NCBI GenBank assembly: GCA_013396915.1
Contig: VWZL01005006.1
Span: 42,847-106,846 of the forward strand
DNA from: Stercorarius parasiticus
Lineage: Eukaryota > Chordata > Aves > Charadriiformes > Stercorariidae
Direction of reading: 5' to 3'
Length of the DNA stretch: 64,000 bases
Shown here: positions 1 through 11,408 of the stretch, piece by piece
Numbering within the stretch: position 1 is the first letter of the stretch
Layout: every line of letters begins with the position of its first letter
The notes under the pieces: model-generated
Told to the model about the DNA's origin: nothing
Databases searched by the model: none
The model's input: the letters and a program-made list of their open reading frames with translations, nothing else
Translations under genes and position numbers: made by a program

Positions 1-242
1 TCCCCCTGACACCCACCCTTTAAGTATTTATAAGCATTGATAAGGTCCCCCCTCAGCTNNGAGCTGCTCTCCAGCAGGTCAGCCCCCAACCTGTACTGGT
101 GCATGGGGTTATTCCTCCCCAGATGCAGCACCCTACACTTGCCCTTGTTGAATTTCATAAGGTTCCTCGCTGCCCAATTCTCCAACCTGTCTAGGTCTCT
201 CTGTATGGCGGCACAGCCTTCTGCTGTGTCAGCCACCCCTCC
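1..242 (-). mobile_element. CR1 LINE fragment, antisense, cut by window edge
   Basis: On the minus strand this reads as the 3' half of a chicken-repeat-1 (CR1) non-LTR retrotransposon, including antisense versions of the ORF2 C-terminal region. Recognisable plus-strand blocks are the run around 10-50 (TTTATAAGCATTGATAAGG) and the block around 125-170 that includes CTTGCCCTTGTTGAATTTCA. The 3' end lies left of the window, and homology fades near 240. Two undetermined bases at 59-60 join segments that in CR1 are normally separated by several hundred bases, so sequence is missing there. It has no coding capacity. The CR1 assignment rests on my knowledge of the family, not on a search. Confidence 0.9.
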
Positions 243-3200
243 CATGACCTGCCATGACTCATTCATGACCTGCCCACCATACCTTTTCTCTCCAGGTCAA
301 TCCCACATGCCAAGCATAGGAAGCTGAAGAAGCTGCCACAGGGTGTATGAAACGAAATGTAGGGGTTCTTCCTAGCTGCTGCTCAAGCCATACCCTCTAC
401 AATGTTGTGGGTCCCAATGCTGGAGCATGCTGCCTTTATCTGCTTGCAGGAAAAGTCTGCATATCCAGGGAAGGTGTTTCTATGTCATATAATGAGATTG
501 CGGCCAACGCCTCTCTTCACAGTCAATTCCATTCATTCACATGGGGACAGAGACCTTTCTTTGATGTTAGTTGTTTAGCCTGAAGATAATGAGATTACAT
601 GGAATCTGCAAATTTAAAATAATTCTTCCAATACTGCAGACTCAAAGTAAAAATGATCCCTGAGTAAGACCTATGTACTGTGCTACTCTTGTCTGGATAA
701 GTGGGGCTTAAGTGGCATATATATAATGTTTGATTTTCTGGCGTAGGAAAAAATACTGTTCTAACTGCAACTTTGTAAAGCAAGTTAAAAAGAAGTATTA
801 GATTACCCGCTGTTCCCCAGTGTATTGCCTTACCTGTGTTTCAAGAATTACCTTATGTTCGAAGTAAAATTAAAAAGTCAGAAAAGCAGAAACAAGTCTA
901 AGTCATGGAAAGGAAGAGCTTTATCAAGAAGGTGCAGGGGTTGGAAAACTATTGCAGTCATTATTTTAGTGCTTATTAGACACTCTTGGGATGCTATTGT
1001 TTATGATCTTAAAGTTTTGAACAGTAATGTTGTGCTTAATTGGAGCACAAGCTGTGCACTGATTAAGTAGTCACAGTACTCATATTTTAGCTTTTACACT
1101 CTGATTCTCAGGATTTTTCATTTGCATCTCATAGCAATTCACTTTGTAAGCTGTAAACCAGGAGTATTTGGTATGATTGTGCTTAACAAATTTTTGGAAA
1201 GCTTTTCCGTCTCTGTTCCTATTAATCATACTCATTTTTGCACACTGTTTAGTAAACTGTTATCTCTTTTTAAAATGTTTTTTTTTTTTCTTACAATTTC
1301 CAGGCACATCTGAATAAACCTTCTATTGAAATACTATAATCAAGCTGTGTCACTTGACCCTACATCACCCCAGTCATCAAAGACTGAATGTGCAACTTGT
1401 TTAGAACTGAAACTATAAATACTAATGTCGCCGGAAACACCAGATTCTACATTGTTTTGGTTTTCAACAGTCAACAACAATCATTAATGAGCCAAACTCA
1501 TAGGCATGTAATGTCAATTTACATGAGTTTGAAAAGGTTATAGAAATAGTGGTGAAATGGACAAACCAATATCATGCAATACACCAAATATTAGGATTCT
1601 TTTTTGGTATTTTATTTGCCGTTAAAGATCATTGTCTCTTGATGAAGACAGTTTTTTTTATTGTCAAGTTATTACAATCAAGATTAAATTGTTAATTTGG
1701 TCCTCTCATAAATTCACTATAGTTGCAGAAATAGCAAAAACAGACTTTCAGTTTGGAAATTAAAAGGATCATCTCTCTTGGACAGCGAGCCTTCACAAAA
1801 TCCACTGCAACAGTAACACATTTTGGCATTCATAAGCTTATAATCACATGATTGTAAACATTGGTTTTGATAATCAAGAGGAAAAAAAATTATACAGCAA
1901 CTGTATATATGAATATTTTCAGTTGATGTTTTGCAGTGTCAGAGTGGGATGTTAAAATGTTTTGTACTGCATTTCAGTTGCTTATTTGCTATACTGATTT
2001 CAGAAATGAAAAACTTGTATCAACATATGCTTCTGGCTTTGGGTTTGTTCTGCAAGCAGTTCTCTGATTCTGTGTTCTTTTCTCTATGTATTTGTGGAGA
2101 ATATTTTTAAAATAAAAATATAAGTGAAAATGTTATTATGTTCAAGCAAAAAATTTCAGAAAAAAAAAAGACAGAGCATTTCATCAGCCTGGTGCACTGG
2201 TCGAAGTATAAATGAGGTATTCTTTCATCAGCTAAAATGTAGGTATATCTGGAATGAAGCACAATGACTGATACAACATATAGTACACAATATTTAAGTC
2301 AAAGAAATGTAAACCCCTCTGTCCACCTGCAATAGGATTTATGTGCGAAAAATTAGGTAGAATGGTGGTATAATTCTGTCTAATTACAGACAGAATTGTA
2401 GCATTTGAAGAGCAGGCTGCTCAGTCATTTTAGGGAATATCTTTCTACAGAAAAATATGAAGAACACTGAAATACAGAAACTGAGACTGAGATGCATCCA
2501 TCTGCACATTAACTACATATATCCTCTGTTGGCAGCAATGCTATATACCTTGCTGTGTATGGCATTTTTAGTATCAAACCAAAAATCCCTGTTCAAAGCA
2601 GAATTACTACATAAAGTCCTAGGTAGCAAAAGCATTGTTAATAGTGTGTAATTCCACTCACAGGTAACTGAAAGGCCAGACTATGTTCTCACTTTCTTTT
2701 TATCTGAGGGAAAGAAAAAGAGATAGGGAAACATTTTGTCCTCATTGATACTTATACATGATTGTCCTCAAATATTGGTTATGCTTATGACTTTCAGAAA
2801 TAACGTACCTCTTGCTTTGAGAGTATGACTGGTTTCATATGTCAGCAAACGTCTAGTTCAAAACATCGGTAAAAAGACCAGAATCTGTACACTTGTTTTT
2901 CTGCTAGAATGCTTAGCTGAGAATAAAGGGACCTGCTTTGGACTCAGGCTACTGAGGTAACTTTTTGTGTTACTTTGGACATGTGCATTTCTTGTCTATA
3001 ACTATCAGGGGATTATTTTTCTTTTTAAATTTTCTTCTCCTATTTCACAAACTTATTTTGGCTAATTGGAACAAATAAGCTGTCTGAGGTAGTGAGTCTC
3101 AGCATGGATCAGGCAAATAGTGGGATTTTCATGCATCTGGTAGGCTATCATCTAGGCACTACATAAATCAAAATAATTAACTTCATAGTGATCTACTAAC

Positions 3201-4060
3201 GCTGTAAAAAGAAATAAAAATGTTACTTTAATTTCAAAGACAAGCAGTGCCATAGGACACTCCTCATGAAAAAGATCACTGAAATGAAGAGTATATTGCC
3301 AGTGAATGTTCAGGCAAAAGCATTTCAATGTTTGTCCATAACATTCCTCCATCTGCCCAATGGCTGGAGCAAACTTTCTCGTTGTAGATGTGAAATGAAG
3401 CACAATTGACTAAAATGCTTCAGACAGCTTCAGATGGGGAGTGATAGATACTATAAAGAAGTAATACTATCATATCTGATTCCAGGGTAGAACATATATT
3501 AAACGGTCTTTAATCTTTAAATATTAAGTTGTGATTTTAATGAGAACATATTTCCAACAAGTCATTGTAACTCCACAACTTACGGAAGAATTTCCCTCCC
3601 AAGTAAATAAGCCTGGCAATCAGCAAGATAAAGCATTCAATTTGCATCATGTTTATCTTTTCTGCTTCCTATTTTTGCATTTTCTATAAGCAGAAGCATT
3701 TTGTTGTATTGCACTTTGTTTTACTTTGCAACATCATAGCTGTAACAGCCAAATATATAGAAACAATGAAGCCTCTTTTTCAAAAATAAAGGAAACATCA
3801 GGAGAGATATATAGTTCCACCCTAATGAACCAATTCAATGCATGTTTATTCATCATACTAACAGCTCACATGGGATTGCCAGAAGCACTAGCACTGAGAA
3901 GAAAATTGAGACTCAGATATTTTATTTTACTTTGTGCCGTAGCTGGTTTCAAATTTTAGTAGCTAATGGGTACTTAAATCTGATAATTTTACACTGTATC
4001 AATAAAAATGAAATGAGCAGAAAATACTGAAGATACTAGCACAGAGAAAGATGATATGCC
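243..4060. other. AT-rich unique noncoding DNA
   Basis: No gene, RNA gene or recognisable transposable element was seen. The largest open frames (about 60-96 codons) include GTG/TTG-started ones and show no domain or motif I recognise. A minus-strand frame at 3152-3403 (83 codons, GTG start) reads reasonably but lacks a good upstream pyrimidine tract or donor, so I do not call it. Confidence 0.6.
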
Positions 4061-4062
4061 AT

Positions 4063-4124
4063 GGAGAGGAGAAGAGAGGAGAGGAGAGGAGAGGAGAGGA
4101 AAGGAGAGGAGAGGAGAGGAGAGG
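4063..4124. repeat. GGAGA pentamer microsatellite, purine-only
   Basis: About 62 bases of uninterrupted purines on the plus strand, built of GAGAG/GGAGA pentamers with one GAAGA and one GGAAA variant. Homopurine-homopyrimidine mirror-like tracts of this kind can adopt triplex (H-DNA) structure and are often polymorphic in length. The structural remark is inference. Confidence 0.95.
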
Positions 4125-6286
4125 TTCACAGAATTGTGTACTACAAAAAATTATGCAAATGAGATTGTTTTGTTTTGGTAGAAGTCTTGAATTACCTTGA
4201 GTTAGCCTCATTTTCAGTTATTTTGGTCTTTTTCTAATGGTAAAAGAAGCAAATTCCATACAGTAAAGGAGAGACTGTGGAGATATTTGTCCAGTGCACC
4301 ACCTGTTACACTGCAAAGCTCCGCATACCCTCCATCTAGACTCTGGAAAGTGCAGTGAATGTCAAACATGTCCAAAAGGTCCTGAAATGTGGTCCTGTAC
4401 CCTATAGCACAGATGGCTTTAAAGTCCTAAAGGCAGTTCAGTTGGAATGAAAGCCTTAAGCCAATGTCATTAACACATAGGTAGTTCTTACTAATTTCAG
4501 ACTCTTTCATGCTTCCAGAGCATTGTAAATTATCTCATATTATTTGGGACTCCACAGACTTCTTCCCACTATACAGCCATTATTCAGGATTGATCATCAT
4601 CAGTTGAAGCGTGTTATTTCTGGCAACATTAGTCTCAGATTCAGTTCCATGAGGGCACATTACCTGAACACATTCAACTACTATTACAAAGACACATCTG
4701 GCATAATCCAGTTCCCCTTATCCCCATCAATGTAGAAGTGCAACAAGCCCTTCTGCCCTATCTCTTGAACCTTCATCTCTGGAGTAAACATGCCGAATTA
4801 TTCCACTGAGAGTGGCCCAGGAACAAAGGAGTGTCTGGCTTAATTTTATTTTTTTTTTTAATTAAGGTCCAACTGTACTCTGATGGGTTAAATTACATGC
4901 AGCCTTCTTATTATTCAATATTATGCTAAGGAATTTTCCTAGGAGACAGAACAGGGACATACACTGAATCCTACTTCTTACACATTTTGAAAGATTCTTT
5001 ACAGTCTGACTTCCTTTGGTATCCAACATCCTGAAGAATGTAATCCCAGAGTATCTTTTTCTGGCTTCACCTTGGATGCATAGTGAAGAGGTGTGTGTAC
5101 AAAATGTACTAAAACTATGAATGTGCTGCACCACAGACTGGCCTCTTCTAGATTCTGGGTGGTTTGAAATTATGATCCCCACATGTAAGACAGATAAGAG
5201 AGATGGAACCAATGCAGAAAAATGTCAAAAAAGTAGTTTCAAATGCTTTATTTTCTCCTCTTATGTTTTGGGTACTAGCCACCTTTGAAGAGCCCCATGG
5301 GAGAAACAAGTTACTGATCACAGAGTAGCTTAAATGAGATAACCCTTGCAGCAAGTTGTATAAAGTATGTGCTTCACTGTCAGACAAGACAGCATAAAGC
5401 TTTGTCTTCTTCTGATAAAAGATCTATCCAATGGGAAACACAATTTTCAAAATAGATCATAGGAGACCATCACATTTAACGACTTTTTTTTCTGGCTTTG
5501 TCTCCTTTGAGATAGACTGACAGACAAATTTGAAAGTGTGTCTTTTCCTCTGAGTTTTGGAAGGTTATCTTTTAGGCTGATTTTAAGTTCTGTGTAACAT
5601 TGATAACAACCTGCCAGAGCTGATGTGTTTACATTGATTTTTCAGAGGTAGGAAACAAACATATCTTATGAACTGAGTAGGTCTTAAAATAAAATTGTGG
5701 TGTATTTCAGTAAAAATCACTTTATTACAAACGATTAGAGCTAAAAAGTCACACAGAAGTGGGATTCTGAAAGCTTTATCTGGTTAGAAAGTCCTTACAC
5801 ATAAGCTAGTTTATGAATTTTGATGTTTAATTAAAAATTTTAAAAAAAAAGAAAAAAGGAGTGTCTGAATGTCCCTCCATTTGCTAGATATTTTTTCTTC
5901 ACTTTGGTAAAGAAGTCAATGCCATGAGTCTGGAGTGAAGAAGGGAATGGCGAAAGTGAATATGAAATAAAGAGCTTAATATTTTTAATTTGTGCTGAAA
6001 AAACAAAGAACCGCAAAACTACAAATGAAACTTCATCTGCAATTATATGTATAACATTATCAAGAGAATCCATAACTGAACATTTATGACCCTTTCTAAA
6101 AATGCTCTTTATAAGAAATGCCATGTCTGACCTGGGCCTTGCAATGCAAGGCCACAGAGATATTCAGTAAATAGTTACCTCAAATGTAAAACTGGATTCA
6201 TGTTTAATTCCAAATACATGTGAGGAAAGTTCTGCTCTAGCCTAATTGGAACTGAATATGCATAAGGAAACAGGAGCTAGAAAAAT
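4125..6286. other. AT-rich unique noncoding DNA
   Basis: No repeat family was recognised. The minus strand carries open frames at 4862-5212 (116 codons) and 5840-6124 (94 codons). Neither has a recognisable domain, and frames of this length are expected by chance in this composition. Confidence 0.55.
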
Positions 6287-6350
6287 TTGAAGCCACATTT
6301 CTACCTTTTAATCGGTCTAGTCTGCTTCCCACTTGACAATATACCTTCAG

Positions 6351-6511
6351 CAATCCCAAAAGCTCATCCGTGCTATGAAGGCTTTTTCAGGGCTCTAAGT
6401 GGTATGAAACATTACTTGGACTCTCTGTTGAGAATCCTTTATGCCTGTACGTTCCTTCCAAAACCCCCAATACCACATATTCGGGGTACTCAGTGGGATG
6501 TTACAAAGCAG
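6351..6511 (+). CDS. Exon-like segment inside a 152-codon open frame (unproven)
   Basis: A frame open from 6287 to 6745 begins at TTG; the first in-frame ATG gives about 112 codons. Inside it, an acceptor-like AG at 6349-6350 follows a moderately pyrimidine-rich stretch. The frame then runs to a perfect consensus donor, CAG|GTAAGT, at 6509-6517. The exon-like part ends at a codon boundary and encodes a peptide containing PKPPIPHIRGTQWDVTKQ. I do not recognise a family. The next stop lies well past the donor. A rough estimate is that 64 kb of such DNA gives about 0.3 open frames this long by chance, and perfect donors also occur by chance, so the call is weak. It lies on the opposite strand from the 7.1 kb candidate. 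Confidence 0.2.
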
Positions 6512-6745
6512 GTAAGTCATTTTTTCCCATGTTACTTGTACTGCAGAAGTGCAGACAGAGTTTTAAAGCTTCATTTTACCTCTCTGGTTTTTGTACTTAC
6601 ATATGCGGCATTAATATTTCATCTAGAAATATTTATTAGAAGCTTTCTACACATATGTATCACCCCAGTCTTTAAATTAATGTTGAACATTAGTGCAAAG
6701 ATTGCAGTGGATGGAGTGAAGAAGGAAAGGGCAGCTCTTCTTTAA

Positions 6746-7043
6746 GCAGGCTTGCCATATTGGCATTACTTGCTGGACATACCTCCCACGGAGTTGTCCA
6801 CAGTATAATTTCTAAGGCAGGCCCTACAGGGACATGTTAAGAAAAGACAAGGTGTACAAAAGGCTCCTTTCCAGTTTTGCAAATCCATAGACAAATCAGA
6901 GCGGCTAAAAAAAAATCAAGCTACTAAAATAAGTACCTGAAAGGGTCATGCATCAGGTGTATACTAAGCTTTTCCTTTACATATGATTGTAATGGCAGCT
7001 TTGAGATAATATTGTTTTATAAGGATGCAAATGTAAAGAATAC
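6746..7043. other. Unique noncoding spacer
   Basis: This stretch lies between the two exon-like candidates. I see no repeat and no additional splice-like structure worth reporting. Confidence 0.5.
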
Positions 7044-7189
7044 CTTGGTGATACCTAACCACATCTATAAATTCCTCCTTTAATCTTTTCTCCAGTTTCT
7101 CTGGCCTCCTGCTCATTGACACTTTTCTCTGGACTGCCTTCAGAATGTCATCTTCATACTTTAATAAACCATTCCAGTTTTCTTGTTGG
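7044..7189 (-). CDS. Putative internal coding exon, unknown protein
   Basis: On the minus strand a strong acceptor (a long T-rich tract followed by AATTAG, AG at 7190-7191) precedes 146 bases. These end in the donor AAG|GTATTC (GT at 7042-7043). The enclosed frame is open over 48 complete codons, enters after two codon bases and leaves after one. The peptide is rich in K, E, R and D, looks helical, and includes NWNGLLKYEDDILKAVQRK followed later by EKLEKRLKEEFIDVVRYHQ. This is unlike the Phe/Ser/Leu-rich translations of the surrounding AT-rich DNA. I do not recognise the protein and found no convincing partner exon on this strand. If real, it belongs to a minus-strand gene with long introns, or it is an isolated pseudo-exon. 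Chance remains possible. Confidence 0.33.
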
Positions 7190-8290
7190 CTAATTAAAAA
7201 AAAAAAAAACAAACAAAAACAATAAGAAAAGGTCTTCTTTTGCAGAAAGTTTCAAATCTGTGCTTCAATTCTGTAAGGCATTTAGAAAACTCTTCCAATA
7301 GCACTAAGATAGTTTTGGTGTTAACAGTCTCTATAGATTGTGGCTAGGAACAGCCATCTTTTTAGCATTGTGCTGGTATGTCACCTCTATCATCATGTTG
7401 AAATTGCCTGGTTTTGTGACAACTGCTGAGAGCCTTCCTATACAGAAAGCTGAAGAATAGGTTGAAGTTTCTGTCAGTATATCATGTTTGCGTTTACCTA
7501 TTTTCTTCCCCTTTTACTTTCTATTAGGTGGTGTCTTCACTTTTCATATCTCCATAAGTCAAGTATGTTTTTAGTATTATATTTTGAATGGCTCTTGCGA
7601 GCCTGCTCAGGTAAGATTTTTGGCCTGTTTCACAGGTCTAGGAAGAGGTATGGCAAGTTTTGGCTTAAGCATCTGAACTTAACCAAAATAGCTGACCTTC
7701 TGAGACTGTCCATCACTTACCGTAACACAATTCTATGTCTAACCAACATCTATGCCTGCTCAACCATTCTCAAAGACAATAGAATATACCAGAATAATTT
7801 TGAAATCACTTGAAAATGGGAATTTAAGAGCAAGCTATATACAGTTACTCCTCAATTTTGACAATAGTACCGATTCATCTTTAGATACTCAAAGGAATAT
7901 TTTGAAAGTGTTCTCAAGTTTGAGAAATCTATATACTTCAAGCAAAACATGTAGAAACAGGCTGTTTCAGATTTGCCATTCTGCTCTTTTTTCCCTGCCA
8001 CAGGAATAATGTCATTGCAATTGACATGTTCCCACAAGAACATCTCTGCAAATGTTCCCACACTTTGTTTCATCGAAGAAAGATTTTCCAACAGAAAAGC
8101 ATTTCACAGAAATATTTTACTGGCTCTGCTTAATTCTTTTTTCTCAGATAACCCCGCTGTTCACATAAGAGATTCCTCCTCAAAAGCTGTATTTGGAACC
8201 TTGTGTAAGACATTGTATTGAGGAGTTAGTAACCTTGAACAGACGATTTTTTCTCTATTGTTCCTGCTACTTAGAGCTTGAGTACGTTAG
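7190..8290. other. AT-rich unique noncoding DNA
   Basis: No repeat was recognised. A plus-strand stretch at about 7529-7611 also lies between an acceptor-like TTCTATTAG and a good donor CAG|GTAAGA. It shows how easily splice-like pairs arise here. Its translation is unremarkable. Confidence 0.5.
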
Positions 8291-8790
8291 CATGAGCAGT
8301 CGCTGTAGGGGAACCCACTGGCATGCCCTATGCCAGCCTGTGCTGTGCTGGTGGGTGTTATGATGGAGATAACATCCCAGACTGTCAGGAAACTTTCTGT
8401 TAATTGAACAGCTTCCTAATACAATCTGTAACGTGTAACATCTTCAGGAACAGTAAAGTCTACGTGGATCACTGGGTGCAACGTAATCATCCTGATCTGG
8501 AGACTGCTGTACGTGGAGGAGTTGGTGATCCACATCATAGTTAACCTGAGCGGGCACAGGCCTCTGCTGCCCTGGGTTGGACTGTGCTGTATGGCCAGTG
8601 TGGCCTTCAGGTCTCCACTGTGTTGCACAAATTCTTGGCCACAGGACGAACTTAGCCAGCTCGTTGTAACTGAGGAGCCTGCAGGCAGCTCCCACGCACT
8701 TGGTACCAGCCATTACACCACCTGCTCAGCCTTGCCTTTATCTAACTGTGCAGCAAGAAGTTCCTATGCAAACATCCATTCTGTTTGACA
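8290..8790 (-). other. Higher-GC block with overlapping minus-strand frames; possible decayed retrocopy
   Basis: Base composition rises clearly above the flanks. The minus strand has an 89-codon ATG-started frame (8444-8713) and an overlapping 70-codon frame (8416-8628) in a second register. That could be one old coding sequence split by a frameshift, or chance. The longer frame begins with Cys/Ala/Leu-rich sequence (MAGTKCVGAACRLLSYNELA) and later contains QVNYDVDHQLLHVQQ. I could not assign it to any family. No poly(A) tail or target duplication was seen that would prove retroposition. It shows none of the CR1 or LTR signatures seen elsewhere in the window. Confidence 0.2.
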
Positions 8791-11179
8791 GCACCAATGA
8801 TGTACCAGAGTTGTTTTCTTTAAGAAAATTATATATACAGCTCAAATGACCAAAATGGAGGACAATTCTCTGCGGATGGGATCTGTGCAGCACACTCTAG
8901 GGAAATCCATTTGTGGACTGTCCAATGCTGCATGCATGCAGGGTGCCCAGCATCTGAAGGGATGTAGGATTTGATTGATATCTATATTCCTCTTTTTATT
9001 CTATCTTATTTGAACACCTACTTTATTAAACCATTTATTGTCCGGCCTTTCTTACTGAGATCCAGAAAGCACCCTGCACCATCTCTCTCTCACACTTCAA
9101 ACACTAAGTGCATAGCAGTAGAGAATTCAGAAACCAGGACTTTCCTCAAGAAAGGAACTGAAAAATAGGACCAAGAAAATGTGCTGGTGTGAAAGAGTAT
9201 GTTGGAGAATTTAGTCAAAGATCAGTGGCATTATAAACCAGAAAATATCATCAAGCTTCAACATCATGCAAAAATCATCTTAACTTTGGACCAAAGAGAT
9301 TTTGCCCTTTAGATTGGTAACAAACCTTATAATATGCAGGAGGAAAAATTTATGTTCAGAGCATAGCAGGACAAATTTCTTAATTTGGCAAAACATGTTT
9401 AGTAATTTGCAACACAGACAAAGGTACAGGAAAAACTTCAGCCCTTACAGGTCTGGCACTCTGCAAATGGAGACTAAAAGATCGAGCTGAGAAGAAAATT
9501 ACAGTGAATGCAAGAAGGAGCTTATTTCGGTGTGAACAGGGAAAAGCCTGAGATGACAACTGAACCTGCTATTTAGCTCAAGTCACAAACCCAGATATTA
9601 CAGAGCATTCCCAGTACTTGCTGCTACATCAACGGCAAGCTAATAGACTTAATACAAGCACCCTGTGCTTGCAATACTAACTGAACATTTTCTTACAACA
9701 AACAAAGGAAGGAAGAGTTTTAATGCTTCACAGACTTAATAGCAAATTATTGCTAAATACTTGGCTTAAGTATAAGTCAGGAGAGAGCGGACGTTATCAA
9801 TACAGCGTCCCAATCACCAGAAACTGTTAGAATCATGTCTTGGTGATGATTAGCTATAGTCATAAGGTAATACCAACTGGAGTAGGAGTTATATTACATA
9901 TTTGAATCTTAGCAACAAATGCTATGATCAAATGGAAAGCTGAAAGTGATCTACAGCTGTCTGTAGTTCATGATTCTATAATGAAGGAATGGATTAACTT
10001 TTTCATTTTTCTTTAAGGATCATATACAATTAAACATCAAGAAAGTGTACTGAGTATCACCTGATTTTTTTTTCCTACAGAAATCAACTGACAGCCCAAT
10101 GATTACTAACTGTTCTTTGGAAGTTGCAAAAACTTAGCCCAGTTCTAAGAGTTGTATTTGATAACCTGAGGTAGGTACACAAATAAGGAAAATTGTGAAA
10201 TTATGTTAAGATTTTCAACAAATTAAACACATCAAAAATATTTTCAGCATGTATAAAATTATTCTCTATAATTATTCTCTTACAGAACAATACCTTCATT
10301 AACCAATTATGAAATGGGCATGTATTATAGTTAAAAATGCCCAGACATACTATATGAATTAATTTAATTCAGTACAGGCAGAAGAATTCCTGGACTACTT
10401 CCCGTTAACTTCTAGTGTTCTTGAAAATACACCTCCTACAAAACTTCAAATGTGGATTTGCAATTTTATTATTAAATCATGTATTATTAAAAAAATATTT
10501 AATTTAAAATAATATACTACTATTTATATTAATTATAAAAGAATATGTTAGGAAACTTACTTTAGTATAAAATAAAAATAAATAAATACACTACATTGCA
10601 GATAACCAGCAGCTGTGTTCAAGTCATGGTTAAACCTGAACAATCCAGGGAGGAAAAATGTGGTAAATTTCCAGTAGTGACCTATATCACTACTAACAGC
10701 AAGCCTTCCTCTTATCTCTAACTGCCTGCTCTAACTGCCTACATAGACAATTAAGCAGAACTTCCAGACCCACCATAATCACACCATCTGGAAATACCTA
10801 TGAGCTTTTCACACTGTGCTTTTATTGCTGGTTTACACTCTTTGCTACACTGGGATGTAAGAACTGCCATACCCTATTAAGTCCTGAATAGATCACATCG
10901 GATTGGGCTGCTCTAATTTCCTCCATTTCATTGTTATGCTAAACAATTGTAACTTTTTGAGTTAAATGGCCACTCTATTAATAGGTACCCATGTTTTCAA
11001 CCAATACACCTATTCTACACATAAATATTTGTATAGTAGAGTATGCATACTTCTAACAGTAATTGTAAATTATTTTCTTATGTTACTGAAATGCAAAGTA
11101 GTGATGAGGAATTGATAACAATGCTTCAAACATTTTTTAGTGCTCCATAAAAACTTTCAGAAAAATTTTCAAAAAAAAA
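8791..11179. other. AT-rich unique noncoding DNA
   Basis: No gene or repeat family was recognised. 10,440-10,590 is extremely A/T-rich with short AAT/TAT runs. The fragment CATGATTCTATAATG near 9,968 resembles a CR1 tail but has no CR1 body next to it. Confidence 0.55.
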
Positions 11180-11408
11180 TATTTCTGATCAAATATAAGA
11201 AAAAACTTCTTTACGGTGAGGGTGACAGAGCACTGAACAGGCTGCCCAGGGAGGTTGGGGAGTCCCCTTCTCTGGAGACTTTCAAGACCTGCCTGGATGC
11301 AGTCCTGAGGAATGTGCTCTAGGCAATCCTGCTTTAGCAGAGGAGTTGGACTAGATCATCTCTAGAGGTCCCTTCCAACTCTGAAAAATTCTGTGAAAAT
11401 TCCATGAA
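11180..11408 (+). mobile_element. CR1 LINE 3' tip, heavily 5'-truncated
   Basis: Sense-strand CR1. The frame ending at 11,322 encodes the last residues of ORF2 (LNRLPREVGESPSLETFKTC, then LDAVLRNVL and stop). These match in register the C-termini of the CR1 copies at 48-49 kb and 63-64 kb. The 3' UTR follows, with the hallmark GGACTAGATCATCTCTAGAG. A degenerate terminal tandem (ATTCTGTGAAAATTCCATGA) closes the element near 11,408. Severe 5' truncation is normal for CR1. Confidence 0.92.

Noticed and set aside
4862..5212. 116-codon minus-strand frame
   Set aside because: No domain recognised, the start is not ATG-supported by context, and chance length is plausible.
7529..7611. Plus-strand exon-like piece between TTCTATTAG and CAG|GTAAGA
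   Set aside because: The peptide is hydrophobic and unremarkable, and it shows that splice-like pairs arise by chance here.
8931..8942. GCATGCATGC palindrome as a binding site
   Set aside because: A short self-complementary run common by chance, with no supporting context.
9968..9983. CR1-tail-like CATGATTCTATAATG
   Set aside because: No CR1 3' UTR precedes it.
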